64,000 nt of DNA from JAJNBA01 sp963842295. GTDB lineage: Bacteria > Actinomycetota > UBA4738 > HRBIN12. Below the pieces are notes generated by a model. It was not told where the DNA came from. It did not search any database and was given only the letters and a program-made list of their open reading frames with translations. Below, piece by piece: positions 34,311 through 42,782 of this stretch. Within the stretch, counting starts at the first letter, position 1; each line of letters opens with the position of its first letter. The stretch lies in contig CAWJFY010000006.1 in the NCBI GenBank assembly GCA_963842295.1, forward strand, positions 186,001-250,000, given 5' to 3'. The translations under genes and the position numbers were made by a program.

Positions 34311-35449
34311 GCGGAGACGTCGGGTTGGTCCGGTGCCCTGAGGCCCGGATCTACGACCACGGGCCGGGCCATCCGCTCAGGCCCGACCGGGTTCTGCTGA
34401 CCTGGGACCTGATCGCCGCGACGGGTCTCGACGCACGTCCGGGTGTCGCGGTGCTCGGCTGCGAGCCGGCGTCGGACGAGGTGCTCGGTCTCGTGCACGC
34501 GGCGGACTACATCGAGGCGACGAAGGCCGCCGGGAACGGTGAGGTCGGCGACTGGACCCGGTTCGGCTACGGGCCCGGAGACAACCCGATCTTCGACCGG
34601 ATGCACGATGCGGGGGCGCTGGTCGCCGGCGCGTCCGTGGACGCCGCCCGGGCCGTGTGGCGCGGCGAGAGACTCCACGCGTTCAACGCCGCCGGCGGGC
34701 TGCATCACGCGATGCCCGCAAGGGCCAGCGGCTTCTGCGTCTACGACGACCCGGCGGTCGCGATCGCCTGGTTGCTCCAGGAAGGCGCCGAGCGGATCGC
34801 CTACGTCGACGTCGACGTCCATCACGGCGACGGCGTGCAGGCGATCTTCTGGGACGAGCCGCGGGTCCTGACGATCTCGATCCATCAGTACCTGCCGGGG
34901 TGGTTCTTCCCCGGGACCGGCGCGATGTCCGAGCGAGGAGGCCCGGGGGCCCGGGGCTCCGCGATCAACGTGCCGCTGCCCCCCGACACCGGCGACGACG
35001 CGTGGCTCGACGCCTTCCGGGCCGTGATCCCGCCGGCGGTCTCGGGCTTCGGCCCCGACGTTCTGGTGACCCAGCTCGGGTGCGACACCCACGCCTCCGA
35101 TCCCCTCGCTCAGCTCCTGCTGACCACCCGGACCTACCGCGAGTGCGCGAAGGAGTTGCACACGCTCGCGCATGCCGCCGCCGCCGGTCGCTGGGTGGCG
35201 ACCGGCGGCGGCGGCTACCAGTGGGCGCGGGTCGTCCCGCGCGCCTGGACCCTCTACTTCGCCGAGATGGCCGACGCCCTCGACGACCTGCCCGATGAGC
35301 TCCCGGAGGGGTTCGTCGAAGAGGCGGAGCGCAAGTCGGGCGGTGCCGTCCCCACGACGTTCTCGGAACCCGATCTCGGGCCAGGACCTGCCGATGACGG
35401 CGCGCGCGCCGTCATCGAGCAGGTCCGTCGCCTCGTCCTCGAACCATGA
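34307..35449 (+). CDS. AcuC-like histone-deacetylase-family protein
   Basis: A 380-residue member of the arginase/deacetylase superfamily. The zinc and catalytic motifs are complete: FNAAGGLHHAMPARASGFCVYDD, AYVDVDVHHGDGVQAIFWDEP, ISIHQY, QLGCDTHASDPLAQL and ATGGGGYQW. Relatives deacetylate acetyl-CoA synthetase or acetylated polyamines; in an aminotransferase operon either is plausible. The start GTG 34307 overlaps the preceding stop. The C-terminal 60 residues are acidic and family-specific. Confidence 0.88.
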   Translation: MSGDVGLVRCPEARIYDHGPGHPLRPDRVLLTWDLIAATGLDARPGVAVLGCEPASDEVLGLVHAADYIEATKAAGNGEVGDWTRFGYGPGDNPIFDRMHDAGALVAGASVDAARAVWRGERLHAFNAAGGLHHAMPARASGFCVYDDPAVAIAWLLQEGAERIAYVDVDVHHGDGVQAIFWDEPRVLTISIHQYLPGWFFPGTGAMSERGGPGARGSAINVPLPPDTGDDAWLDAFRAVIPPAVSGFGPDVLVTQLGCDTHASDPLAQLLLTTRTYRECAKELHTLAHAAAAGRWVATGGGGYQWARVVPRAWTLYFAEMADALDDLPDELPEGFVEEAERKSGGAVPTTFSEPDLGPGPADDGARAVIEQVRRLVLEP

Positions 35450-36861
35450 GCTCGCGGACGAAGCTCGTCTGCACGCTCGGGCCGGCGAGCGCCACGCCCA
35501 AGATGGTCCGGGGGCTCGTCGAGGCGGGGGCGTCCGTCTTCCGCATCAACTGCTCGCACGGCACGCCGGACGACCACGCTCGTGGCGTCTCGATCGTGCG
35601 GGAGGTGGAGCAGTCGACCGGCCTCGCGTTGGCGATCCTCGCCGACCTGCCGGGTCCCAAGGTTCGCCTCGCCGACGTGGATCCCGATCCGTTCGCGTTC
35701 CGGCCCGGGCAGGGGTTCGAACTGCGCCCGGGGGGCTCCGGTGACGCGAACGGTGCCTCGACGACCTACCCGGGCCTCGCCGGGGACCTCCGTGAAGGGG
35801 ACCGGATCCTGCTCGCCGACGGAGCCGTGGAGCTCACCGTCGTTGGGATCGTCGGCGACGTGGTGCACACCGAGTGCGTGCGCGCCGGCGCGGTGCACAG
35901 CCACCAAGGGGTGAACGTCCCCGCCGAGCGATTGAGCCTTCCCCCCGTCACCGACCGCGACCGGGAGATGCTCCGCCACGTGCTCGACCTGGGGGTCGAC
36001 CTCGTGGCGCAATCGTTCGTCCGGGACCCTTCGGACATCGAGGAGCTCAGGACATCGATGGGGGACCGGCCGGTTCCGATCGTCGCGAAGATCGAGACGC
36101 GGCCTGCCGTCGAGGACTTCGAACGGATCCTGGAGGTGGCCGATGCCGCGATGGTCGCCCGCGGAGACCTCGGCGTGGAGCTCCCGATGGAGGAGATCCC
36201 GCTCGTGCAGAAGCGGCTCCTGCGAGCGGCGCAGATCGCGAGCCGTCCCGTGATCGTCGCCACGCAGATGTTGGAGTCGATGATCCGATCGCCGCGTCCC
36301 ACCCGCGCGGAGGCGAACGACGTGGCCACCGCGGTCCTGGACGGCGCGGACGCGATCATGCTCTCGGGCGAGACCGCGATCGGCGACTACCCCTTCGAGG
36401 CGGCCTCGGCCGCGACGCGGATCGCGAGGGCGGTCGAGTCACAGGGCGCCGAGTACCGGGCGGCGCAGCCACCCTGCATGCACGCGGGGGAGGCCGCCGC
36501 CGTCGCCCACGCCGCCGCCTCGATCGTCGAGGGCGACTCCGACGTCGTGGCGATCACGTGCTACACGACCACCGGCCGGACCGCCGCGCTGCTCTCCGAG
36601 GAGCGTCCGCGGGTCCCGATCCACGCGTTCATCCCCGACGCCGACGTCCGGAGGGCGAACGGACTGCTGTGGGGCGTGGAGACGCACCCCGCCAGTCGAC
36701 CGGAGGACACCGACCAGATGATCGCCATGATGGATGAGGCTCTGCGCGCCGCCGGGCTCGCCGCCGAGGGAGATACGGTCGTGATGGCGGCGTCGATGCC
36801 CGCCGGGCGAACGACCACGAACATGCTCAAGGTGCACCAGGTCGGCCTGACGGAGGTCTGA
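35446..36861 (+). CDS. pyk: Pyruvate kinase
   Basis: Converts phosphoenolpyruvate and ADP to pyruvate and ATP. The 471-residue protein has KLVCTLGPAS at the start, FRINCSHGTPDDH, LADLPGPKVRLAD, the active-site VAKIETRPAVEDFERIL and MVARGDLGVELPMEEIP, IVATQMLESM and SGETAIGDYPFEA, plus a C-terminal allosteric domain. ATG 35446 overlaps the deacetylase stop, so this glycolytic gene ends the catabolic operon, an uncommon location. Confidence 0.96.
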   Translation: MSSRTKLVCTLGPASATPKMVRGLVEAGASVFRINCSHGTPDDHARGVSIVREVEQSTGLALAILADLPGPKVRLADVDPDPFAFRPGQGFELRPGGSGDANGASTTYPGLAGDLREGDRILLADGAVELTVVGIVGDVVHTECVRAGAVHSHQGVNVPAERLSLPPVTDRDREMLRHVLDLGVDLVAQSFVRDPSDIEELRTSMGDRPVPIVAKIETRPAVEDFERILEVADAAMVARGDLGVELPMEEIPLVQKRLLRAAQIASRPVIVATQMLESMIRSPRPTRAEANDVATAVLDGADAIMLSGETAIGDYPFEAASAATRIARAVESQGAEYRAAQPPCMHAGEAAAVAHAAASIVEGDSDVVAITCYTTTGRTAALLSEERPRVPIHAFIPDADVRRANGLLWGVETHPASRPEDTDQMIAMMDEALRAAGLAAEGDTVVMAASMPAGRTTTNMLKVHQVGLTEV

Positions 36862-36920
36862 GAGGAGGAAAGGGCGATCCGGCCGTTGTGCCATGCGGCG
36901 AACGCGCGTAGCGTGGATGT

Positions 36921-37100
36921 ATGGGCAGAGCGCCGAACGAGGTACCCGGCCGACCGGTCAGCACGGTCGTCCCGATCTGGAGTGACAACGAGGACCCCGC
37001 CGGGAAGGCGCAGCGCCGGCGCGCGGCGGTCGCGTGGCGCCGCCGTCATCCTTCGTGGTGGCAACGCGTGGTGCTGCGGAAGTCACCCTCCGACGACTGA
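36921..37100 (+). CDS. Possible 59-residue arginine-rich protein
   Basis: A short frame starting MGRAPNEVPGRPVSTVVPIW and ending with RRRHPSWWQRVVLRKSPSDD. It follows pyk by 59 bases and its last 18 bases overlap the 3' end of the opposing DUF2017 gene. The arginine and tryptophan content is compatible with a real small protein, but there is no strong ribosome-binding site and no recognised family. Confidence 0.35.
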   Translation: MGRAPNEVPGRPVSTVVPIWSDNEDPAGKAQRRRAAVAWRRRHPSWWQRVVLRKSPSDD

Positions 37101-37589
37101 ACCCGGCTTCCCCGGCTCGCCGAGCGCTCGCAGCATCCGATCTTGCAGCCACGTCAAGTAGACGTAGACCTGGAACGCGTCGTGGTTCGCGTCTCCCTCC
37201 GGGTAGTCGCGCTCCGTCGACTCCTCCGAGATGTCGATCCGCGTTCCGAGCAGCAGACGGAAGTCGTTCACGGCCCCCATCCATACGAGCAGTTCCTCTT
37301 CGGTGAGCTCCGACGCCTCGACCGTCCGTTCCAACGTCTCGATCGCCGCGAGCTTGCCGGTCCTCGGTGAGTCGCCGAGGTTCGTCTCGAACTCGAGGCT
37401 CCGCAGCGGATCGTCCTTGTACGCAGCGGGGAACAGACGGGCGATCGACGGATCGCTCGAGGGGTCCTCCTCCTCCAAGAGCTCACGGGACTGACGGCAG
37501 AGCTCGGCGAGGAGCTCGCGCTCGCCGCTGCCGAGATTCACGATGAATCTGCCTCGCCGCCGGCGGAACGGGCCCGCCACGTCACGCAT
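37083..37589 (-). CDS. DUF2017-family protein
   Basis: A 168-residue mostly helical protein of the DUF2017 family, found almost only next to clpS in actinobacteria. It begins MRDVAGPFRRRRGRFIVNLG and contains LFPAAYKDDP, ELTEEELLVWMGAVNDFRLLLGTR and YVYLTWLQDRML. ATG 37589 overlaps the clpS stop, showing translational coupling; the frame extends upstream to 37622 inside clpS. A link to ClpAP/ClpCP proteolysis is inferred from the constant neighbourhood. Confidence 0.85.
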   Translation of the reverse strand: MRDVAGPFRRRRGRFIVNLGSGERELLAELCRQSRELLEEEDPSSDPSIARLFPAAYKDDPLRSLEFETNLGDSPRTGKLAAIETLERTVEASELTEEELLVWMGAVNDFRLLLGTRIDISEESTERDYPEGDANHDAFQVYVYLTWLQDRMLRALGEPGKPGSVVGG

Positions 37590-37884
37590 CCTTCTGAAGC
37601 GTCGCCCACAAGCCGTGCGCATGCAGGCGGGCGACGTCGGACTCCGCCTTCTCCCGTGACCCGTTCGACACGACCGCCTTCCCTTTCGAGTGCACGTCCC
37701 ACATCAGGCGCTCCGCCTTCTCCCGGGGGTAGCCGAAGAGCTTCATGAACACCCACGTCACGTACGTCATCAGGTTGATGGGGTCGTTCCACACGATGAC
37801 GATCCACGGGAGGTCGGGCTCGTGGACCTCCTCACCCACCGGACGGTCGACATGGACGGGCGCCGTCGTGGTGCCCGTGCTCAT
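37582..37884 (-). CDS. clpS: ClpS adaptor protein
   Basis: A 100-residue adaptor that delivers N-degron proteins to the ClpC/ClpA unfoldase. The core is IVIVWNDPINLMTYVTWVFMKLFGYPREKAERLMWDVH, containing the N-degron-binding WNDP and the VTWVFMKLFG helix. ATG 37884 overlaps the DUF1905 stop by four bases, and DUF2017 overlaps its own stop, giving a tight DUF1905-clpS-DUF2017 transcript. Confidence 0.93.
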   Translation of the reverse strand: MSTGTTTAPVHVDRPVGEEVHEPDLPWIVIVWNDPINLMTYVTWVFMKLFGYPREKAERLMWDVHSKGKAVVSNGSREKAESDVARLHAHGLWATLQKDA

Positions 37885-38162
37885 CGGTCTCGCTCCCTCG
37901 GCTCGTCGTCGACGGACATCGTGATCGTCACGGTGTCACCGGCCGCTCGCCCCGCGGCCCGCAGGGTCGCCTTGTGAACGCCGAGGACCAAGCGCCCGCC
38001 CATCGAGGCGACGTTGCTCCGGTACTCGGTCCCGTCGAGCGTCCCGCGCACGCGCGTCATGTGCCTTGCTCCGATCCGCTCGGCGAGCGCACGGCCGACT
38101 TCGACCGCGTGCCCGCCTCCCTTCGCGGACTCCACGACGGCCTTGAATCTGACAGAGGTCAT
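37881..38162 (-). CDS. DUF1905-family protein
   Basis: A 93-residue small beta protein of the DUF1905 family (RVRGTLDGTEYRSNVASMGGRLVLGVHKATLRAAGRAAGDTVTI pattern, here read in parts). Its function is unknown; family members are often fused to YdeI-like domains. ATG 38162 overlaps the upstream SDR stop by four bases and its own stop overlaps clpS, so four genes are coupled. The longer minus-strand frame through this region is a shadow. Confidence 0.8.
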   Translation of the reverse strand: MTSVRFKAVVESAKGGGHAVEVGRALAERIGARHMTRVRGTLDGTEYRSNVASMGGRLVLGVHKATLRAAGRAAGDTVTITMSVDDEPRERDR

Positions 38163-38944
38163 GACGATGGTTTGGCGGGGCGCGCCCGACGAACCCGCCG
38201 GACGCCCCAACGATAGAGGGGCGGTGTGGCGATCCGGAAGAGCTGCAGGGGGCTCAGCCACCGGGGGATCGAGTACTCGGGAGCGATCTCGTCGCGAACC
38301 ACCTTCACGATCGCATCGGTCACGGTGCGCATCTTGAGCACCGCCCAATCCGGGAGATCCCCCTGAGGGAATCCCTCCGTGTCGACGAAGCCCGGGTTCA
38401 CCGAGGTCACGTGGACGTTCCGACCCTCCGTCTCGTAGTTCATCGCCTCCGAGAACGCGACGACCGCGTGCTTGGTGGCGCCGTAGATCGGGTTGCCCGG
38501 TGTCGCGAAGCGCCCTGCCATCGATCCGATGTTGACGACGTGTCCCTTCCCGCGCGCGAGCATGCCCGGGAGGAACGTGCGGGTGCCGAACATCACGCCC
38601 AGGACGTTCAGCCGGACGTGCTCCTCGATCCGGTCGTAGTCGAGCTTCGTGAACTCGCCGCCGCCGCGCATGCCCGCGCTGTTCACGAGCACGTCGGTCG
38701 GACCGAACGCCTCTTCGGCCACCACTCGGAGGGTCTCGAGCTGGTCGGGACGGGTGACGTCGCAGGTGGCGGCGAGCGCTCGCCCCCCGGCCTTCTCGAT
38801 CCGATCGACGACGGCGTTCAGCCGCTGGGTGCGCCTGGCCGCGAGCACGACGCGCGCGCCTCGCTTCGAGAACGCGAGCGCGGTCGCCTCGCCGATCCCG
38901 GACGAGGCGCCGGTCACGACCACGACGGCTCTCTCGATGTTCAG
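38159..38944 (-). CDS. Short-chain dehydrogenase/reductase
   Basis: A 261-residue SDR with the NAD(P) motif VTGASSGIGEATALAF, the arginine-bearing LAARRTQRL suggesting NADP preference, NSAG, a serine in NIGSMAG and the catalytic YGATKHAV. The C-terminal 50 residues are basic with PRWLSPLQLFRIATPPLYRW, a pattern of membrane-associated SDRs. No ATG or GTG lies between the last in-frame upstream gap and the domain; CTG 38944 with AGGGGG upstream is the best start. The substrate is unknown. Confidence 0.87.
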   Translation of the reverse strand: MNIERAVVVVTGASSGIGEATALAFSKRGARVVLAARRTQRLNAVVDRIEKAGGRALAATCDVTRPDQLETLRVVAEEAFGPTDVLVNSAGMRGGGEFTKLDYDRIEEHVRLNVLGVMFGTRTFLPGMLARGKGHVVNIGSMAGRFATPGNPIYGATKHAVVAFSEAMNYETEGRNVHVTSVNPGFVDTEGFPQGDLPDWAVLKMRTVTDAIVKVVRDEIAPEYSIPRWLSPLQLFRIATPPLYRWGVRRVRRARPAKPSS

Positions 38945-38972
38945 GAAGACCCCCTCGTACGATGGTGATGCC

Positions 38973-39797
38973 TTGGACGTTATCGAAGCCCACGCGAGCC
39001 GTCTGCCGGTGCTCGATGAGCGCTGGGACCCGCGGCCGTACCCGCGCGAGGAGTTGACGCGGGCGTTGGTGGCAGGCGGCGTCGCCGGGCCCGCGGGGCA
39101 CCCGCACCACAACGTCTTCGGGAACATCCGGATGCTCGTCGAGCACGACCCGGACAAGCTCTTCGGCCTGTCGGACATGCCCGAGCCGTTCGGGTTCGAG
39201 GACATCGTCCGGATCGTCGGCGAGGCGGCGGGCGTGCCGATCGACGCGCTCGCCACCGAGGGAGCGCCGGACATCGATGCCGGCGCGGTGCTTGACGCCT
39301 GTGCCGCGATGGGGGAGCGATTGGCGGAGGCCGCGCGCCGCCGCGAGCGGATCCTGTTCGCCACGGGTCACCCGGGAGATCTCGACCCGCTGTACGGGTC
39401 GATCGCGGAGCTCGCGGCGGCGCGCGGCGCCCGGATCGTCAGGCCCGCGGAGGGTGGATCGTGGAGCGACACGCGCGCAGGACACGACTGGACGATCGCG
39501 TACCACGGAGCGGTGGGGATGGTGACGGACGGTGAGCGCCCGCGACACACACACCGACCGGACGCGATCCAGCGGATGCTCGAGGAGGAGCGCCCCGACC
39601 TCGTGGTCGCCGATCACGGGTTCGCCGGTGCGGCGATCGAAGCCGGTGTCGAGACCCTCTCGATCGCGGACGTGAACGACCCGGCTTTGATCGTGGCGAA
39701 GGCTCAGGGCCGGACGGAGGTCGTGGTCGTGCTCGACGACCACGTGCCGCCAGAGGCCTATTGGCCCTGCTTCCAGGCGGTCGCGGCGAGCCTCTGA
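38973..39797 (+). CDS. Actinobacterial phosphatase-like protein of unknown substrate
   Basis: A protein of about 274 residues resembling a family annotated simply as phosphatase in actinobacteria. It has an N-terminal helical region (LPVLDERWDPRPYPREEL) and a Rossmann-like C-terminal half: RILFATGHPGDLDPLYGSIAE, WTIAYHGAVGM, RPRHTHRPDA, DLVVADHGFAGAAIEAGVETL and DVNDPALIVAKAQG. The start is uncertain; TTG 38973 gives family length but lacks a ribosome-binding site. It is divergent from the SDR gene with almost no gap. Confidence 0.75.
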   Translation: MDVIEAHASRLPVLDERWDPRPYPREELTRALVAGGVAGPAGHPHHNVFGNIRMLVEHDPDKLFGLSDMPEPFGFEDIVRIVGEAAGVPIDALATEGAPDIDAGAVLDACAAMGERLAEAARRRERILFATGHPGDLDPLYGSIAELAAARGARIVRPAEGGSWSDTRAGHDWTIAYHGAVGMVTDGERPRHTHRPDAIQRMLEEERPDLVVADHGFAGAAIEAGVETLSIADVNDPALIVAKAQGRTEVVVVLDDHVPPEAYWPCFQAVAASL

Positions 39798-39935
39798 GCC
39801 GTCGCGACCCGACAGGTCCGATCACTTCGTAGCGACGCGGGTCCCGAGAAGCCCTCTGGCACAAAGTTCCGTGAGGGGTCGCCGATGGCAGGGCTATCCC
39901 ATCCCGAGGGGCCTGGGGTACCATCGCCACACGGA

Positions 39936-40136
39936 ATGGTGATGCCAGAACCCTTCACCGAGGCTCGGCTGCTGACCGCGACTGAGGTCGCGGACCTGAT
40001 GCGCGTGTCCAGGATGACCGTCTACCGATTGATCAAGTCCGGCGAGATGCCTTCGCTCCGCGTGGGCAAGGGCTACCGCTTCCGAGAGGAAGACGTCCAC
40101 GACTACCTGAGGGGGCGTTACACGGAGGCCGGCTGA
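39936..40136 (+). CDS. Excisionase-type (BldC/MerR-like) HTH DNA-binding protein
   Basis: A 66-residue protein that is nearly all one winged helix-turn-helix: LLTATEVADLMRVSRMTVYRLIKSGEMPSLRVGKGYRFREEDVHDYL in outline. This architecture is shared by phage excisionases and by chromosomal actinobacterial regulators such as BldC. No integrase is nearby, and the bS22 gene 1 kb downstream matches the actinobacterial chromosomal context, so a host regulator is favoured. ATG 39936 is used; ATG 39942 is equally possible. Confidence 0.82.
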   Translation: MVMPEPFTEARLLTATEVADLMRVSRMTVYRLIKSGEMPSLRVGKGYRFREEDVHDYLRGRYTEAG

Positions 40137-40201
40137 CGCCGGCCAACGAAGGGCGCCCAACACGCGCGCAAGCCGAACCTCCGCGAAGGGCGGGGGGCGC
40201 G

Positions 40202-41092
40202 ATGAACGAGCACGACCGGCTCGTCGACAGGGCCGCACGCGAAGCGCGGGCCGTCCTGTTCGTCGGCGGGCTCGATTCAGGGAAGAGCTCGATGGCGCGC
40301 GCGACGGCGGCGTTCGCGCTCCATGTGGGGAGATCCGTCGCCTACCTCGATGCCGACGTCTCACAGAAGACGGTCGGGCCGCCGGGCACGGTCGGTCTGA
40401 AGCACATCCGCGAGCCCGACGACCTCACGCACGAGCGGATGGCCATCGCCGATGCGATCGGGTTCGTGGGGTCGACATCGCCGCAGGACCACCTGCTCCC
40501 GCTCGTCGGCGCGCTCGCGCGTCTGCGCGAGCGCGCCCACGACGAGGGTGCCGACCTCGTGGTCGTCGACACGGGCGGCGAGGTCTCGGGGATCCGAGGT
40601 CAGCTCGTGAAGTACTACAAGGTCGACACCTTGGAGCCCGACCTGGTGGTCGCGCTCCAGCGCGGGGAGGAGCTCGAGCCGATCGTCGGGGTCGTCGAAC
40701 GCTTCTTCGGCGTGGAGGTCGTCCGGCTCGGCATCCACCCGGCCGTGGTTCCCACGACGGTCGACGAGCGGATGGCGCAGCGCGAGGAGGCTATGCGCAA
40801 GTACTTCGACCAGCCGCTGCAGCGCTTCCGCGTCCGCCCGACCGTGTTCATGCCGACGCTCCCGCCTCTTTTCGACCTCTCGCAGCTCGATCGTCTGCTG
40901 GTGGGCCTGTCCGACGGCGAGGGCGGCTTCACCGGCATCGGCTACCTCGAACCCGTGTCGGCCAACGGGGGCCTTCGTCTGATCTCGCCGGTCGCAGACC
41001 CGCCCAAAGCGCTTAGACTGGGCTCCGTTCGTCTGGAGGAGAGCTTCCGAGCGAAGCGGGTCGACCTCCGGAACCTCTTCGGAACCGAATGA
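40202..41092 (+). CDS. Clp1/Grc3-like P-loop protein (putative polynucleotide kinase)
   Basis: A 296-residue P-loop NTPase. Walker A is VGGLDSGKSS (Gly22-Ser29) and is followed by VAYLDADVSQKTVGPPGTVGL, the strand-loop arrangement of Clp1/Grc3 RNA kinases, then DLVVVDTGGEVSG as Walker B. The C-terminal half is not recognisable. Eukaryotic and archaeal relatives phosphorylate RNA 5' ends; bacterial members are poorly known. It follows the HTH gene and precedes bS22 by 13 bases, suggesting an RNA- or ribosome-linked role. Function is inferred from motif order only. Confidence 0.7.
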   Translation: MNEHDRLVDRAAREARAVLFVGGLDSGKSSMARATAAFALHVGRSVAYLDADVSQKTVGPPGTVGLKHIREPDDLTHERMAIADAIGFVGSTSPQDHLLPLVGALARLRERAHDEGADLVVVDTGGEVSGIRGQLVKYYKVDTLEPDLVVALQRGEELEPIVGVVERFFGVEVVRLGIHPAVVPTTVDERMAQREEAMRKYFDQPLQRFRVRPTVFMPTLPPLFDLSQLDRLLVGLSDGEGGFTGIGYLEPVSANGGLRLISPVADPPKALRLGSVRLEESFRAKRVDLRNLFGTE

Positions 41093-41105
41093 AAGGCTTG
41101 GATCT

Positions 41106-41207
41106 GTGCCGTCCCTCGTGAAGAAGCGCCGGAAGAAGATGCGCAAGAAGAAGCACAAGAAGCTGCTCAAGCGCACCCGGCACCAGCGCCTCAAGCTGGG
41201 TAAGTAG
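41106..41207 (+). CDS. bS22/AURKAIP1-COX24 domain basic peptide
   Basis: A 33-residue peptide, MPSLVKKRRKKMRKKKHKKL through LLKRTRHQRLKLGK, starting at GTG 41106. It matches the actinobacterial small ribosomal protein bS22 (AURKAIP1/COX24 domain), a 30S subunit peptide known from mycobacteria. It is encoded directly after the Clp1-like gene and probably co-transcribed with it. Confidence 0.88.
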   Translation: MPSLVKKRRKKMRKKKHKKLLKRTRHQRLKLGK

Positions 41208-41223
41208 CGGCGGGAGTCTCGGC

Positions 41224-41991
41224 GTGCACACGCCGATCCACGGGAGGGCCGTTCGAACACTTGCGGTCGTGGCACTGCTCCTTTCCGCGTGTGGAGGCGA
41301 CGCCCCGGAGGGATCGACGGCGGGTTCGAGGGACATCACGTTCGAGTCCTCCGACGGCGTCACGCTCGCCGGCCGCCTGTTCGGGCCGAACGAGGGCACC
41401 GCGGGCGTCGTGCTCGCGCATATGGCTCCCTCCGATCAGAGCGGTTGGTACTTCTTCGCGAACCGCTTGGGCCAGCGCGGCTATCGGGTCCTGACGTTCA
41501 ACTTCCGCGGCTACTGTCCGGGAGGCGACGCGGGCTGCTCGGAGGGCGAGAAGGACCCCGCACTCATCTGGCAGGACGTGCAGGGGGCCATCGAAACGCT
41601 CCGGGGCGAGGGGGCGACGCGGATCGGGCTCGTCGGTGCCAGCATGGGAGGGACGGCGTCGCTCGTGATCGCGTCGAAAGAGGGGAAGGGCATCGACGTC
41701 GTGGTCACGCTCTCGGCACCGACTGCCTTCGAAGGGCTCGAAGCGGGGAACGAGGTGCTCACCCAGGTGACGGCGGCGAAGCTCTTCATCGCCGGACACG
41801 AGGACGTGGGCGCGGTGCAGGCGGTGGACACCTTCTACGCGCAGAGCGTGCAACCGAAGCGGCCGGTGATCCTCACGACCGGCGATCACGGGACGGACAT
41901 CCTCACGGGCAACCAGGCGGGGATCGCGAGTACGGAGATGATCGGGTGGCTCGAGCGCTACCTGCCCATCTCCGGGCCGGCCAACGGATGA
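41224..41991 (+). CDS. Alpha/beta hydrolase lipoprotein
   Basis: A 255-residue exported hydrolase with a lipoprotein signal (VALLLSACGG, lipobox Cys near residue 20). The hydrolase fold shows FGPNEGTAGVVLAHMAP, the nucleophile elbow GLVGASMGGTAS (Ser in GxSxG), an aspartate after FIAGHEDVGAV, and a late histidine in GDHGTDIL. Probable esterase or dienelactone hydrolase-like activity outside the membrane; substrate unknown. GTG 41224 follows bS22 by 16 bases, and the stop overlaps the next gene (ATGA). Confidence 0.87.
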   Translation: MHTPIHGRAVRTLAVVALLLSACGGDAPEGSTAGSRDITFESSDGVTLAGRLFGPNEGTAGVVLAHMAPSDQSGWYFFANRLGQRGYRVLTFNFRGYCPGGDAGCSEGEKDPALIWQDVQGAIETLRGEGATRIGLVGASMGGTASLVIASKEGKGIDVVVTLSAPTAFEGLEAGNEVLTQVTAAKLFIAGHEDVGAVQAVDTFYAQSVQPKRPVILTTGDHGTDILTGNQAGIASTEMIGWLERYLPISGPANG

Positions 41992-42782
41992 CGCGTCCGA
42001 TCGTCTTCCTCTCCGACTACGGGCGCAGCGACTCGTTCGTCGGGATCTGCCACGGGATCATGGCGAGGATCGCAGCGGACGTGCGGATCGTCGACCTCAC
42101 GCATTCCGTCCCGCGCCAGGACGTCCTCCGTGGAGCCGTGGAGCTCGCCCGCGCGATCGCCTACATGCCCGCGGACGCGGTCTACGTCGCGGTCGTGGAC
42201 CCGGGGGTCGGGTCCGACCGGCGTGCCGTGGCGGCGGCCGCGGGCTCATCGCTCCTCGTCGGGCCGGACAACGGGCTGCTCTCCCTGGCGTGGGAAGTGC
42301 TCGGAGGTGTCGATGCCGCCGTGGAGATCGAGAGCGAGGCGGTCGTGCTGGCGCCCGTGTCGCGGACGTTCCACGGCCGGGACATCTTCGCCCCGGCGGC
42401 CGCCCATCTGGCTGCGGGCATGCTGCTCGAGGATCTCGGACCCGCCGTGGACGTGGCCACCCTGGAGCGGTTGGACGTGCCGGGTCCGATGGTGGCGGAG
42501 GGAGCCGTGGGCGCCCGGGTGACGGGGACGGACGGCTACGGGAACGTGCAGCTGAACGCCACCGAGCTCGACCTGGATGCTGCGGGCGTCACCGACGGTC
42601 GGGTCCTGGTCGTGAACGGCCGGAGGCTGCCCCGTGCGGGGACCTTCGCCGAGCTTCCCGAACGAGAGCCCGGGTTGATCGTGGATTCGGACGGACACCT
42701 CGCCATCGTGGTGAACCACGGGAACGCGGCGGGGATGCTCGGTCTGGCCGCCGGCGACGCCGTCGTGGTGGAGGGTCCCTAG
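41988..42782 (+). CDS. SAM hydroxide adenosyltransferase (DUF62 family)
   Basis: A 264-residue member of the DUF62/fluorinase-fold family, which cleaves S-adenosylmethionine with water-derived hydroxide to adenosine and methionine. The N-terminal domain shows IVFLSDYGRSDSFVGICHG, VRIVDLTHSVPRQDVLRGA and VAVVDPGVGSDRRAVA with VGPDNGLLSLA; the C-terminal beta domain has GARVTGTDGYGNVQLNAT. ATG 41988 overlaps the hydrolase stop. Halogenase activity is unlikely given the common bacterial hydrolase form. Confidence 0.9.
   Translation: MTRPIVFLSDYGRSDSFVGICHGIMARIAADVRIVDLTHSVPRQDVLRGAVELARAIAYMPADAVYVAVVDPGVGSDRRAVAAAAGSSLLVGPDNGLLSLAWEVLGGVDAAVEIESEAVVLAPVSRTFHGRDIFAPAAAHLAAGMLLEDLGPAVDVATLERLDVPGPMVAEGAVGARVTGTDGYGNVQLNATELDLDAAGVTDGRVLVVNGRRLPRAGTFAELPEREPGLIVDSDGHLAIVVNHGNAAGMLGLAAGDAVVVEGP

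Noticed and set aside
39936..40136. Phage excisionase marking an integrated element
   Set aside because: No integrase, attachment-site repeat or tRNA is nearby, and the chromosomal bS22 gene downstream fits a host regulator.
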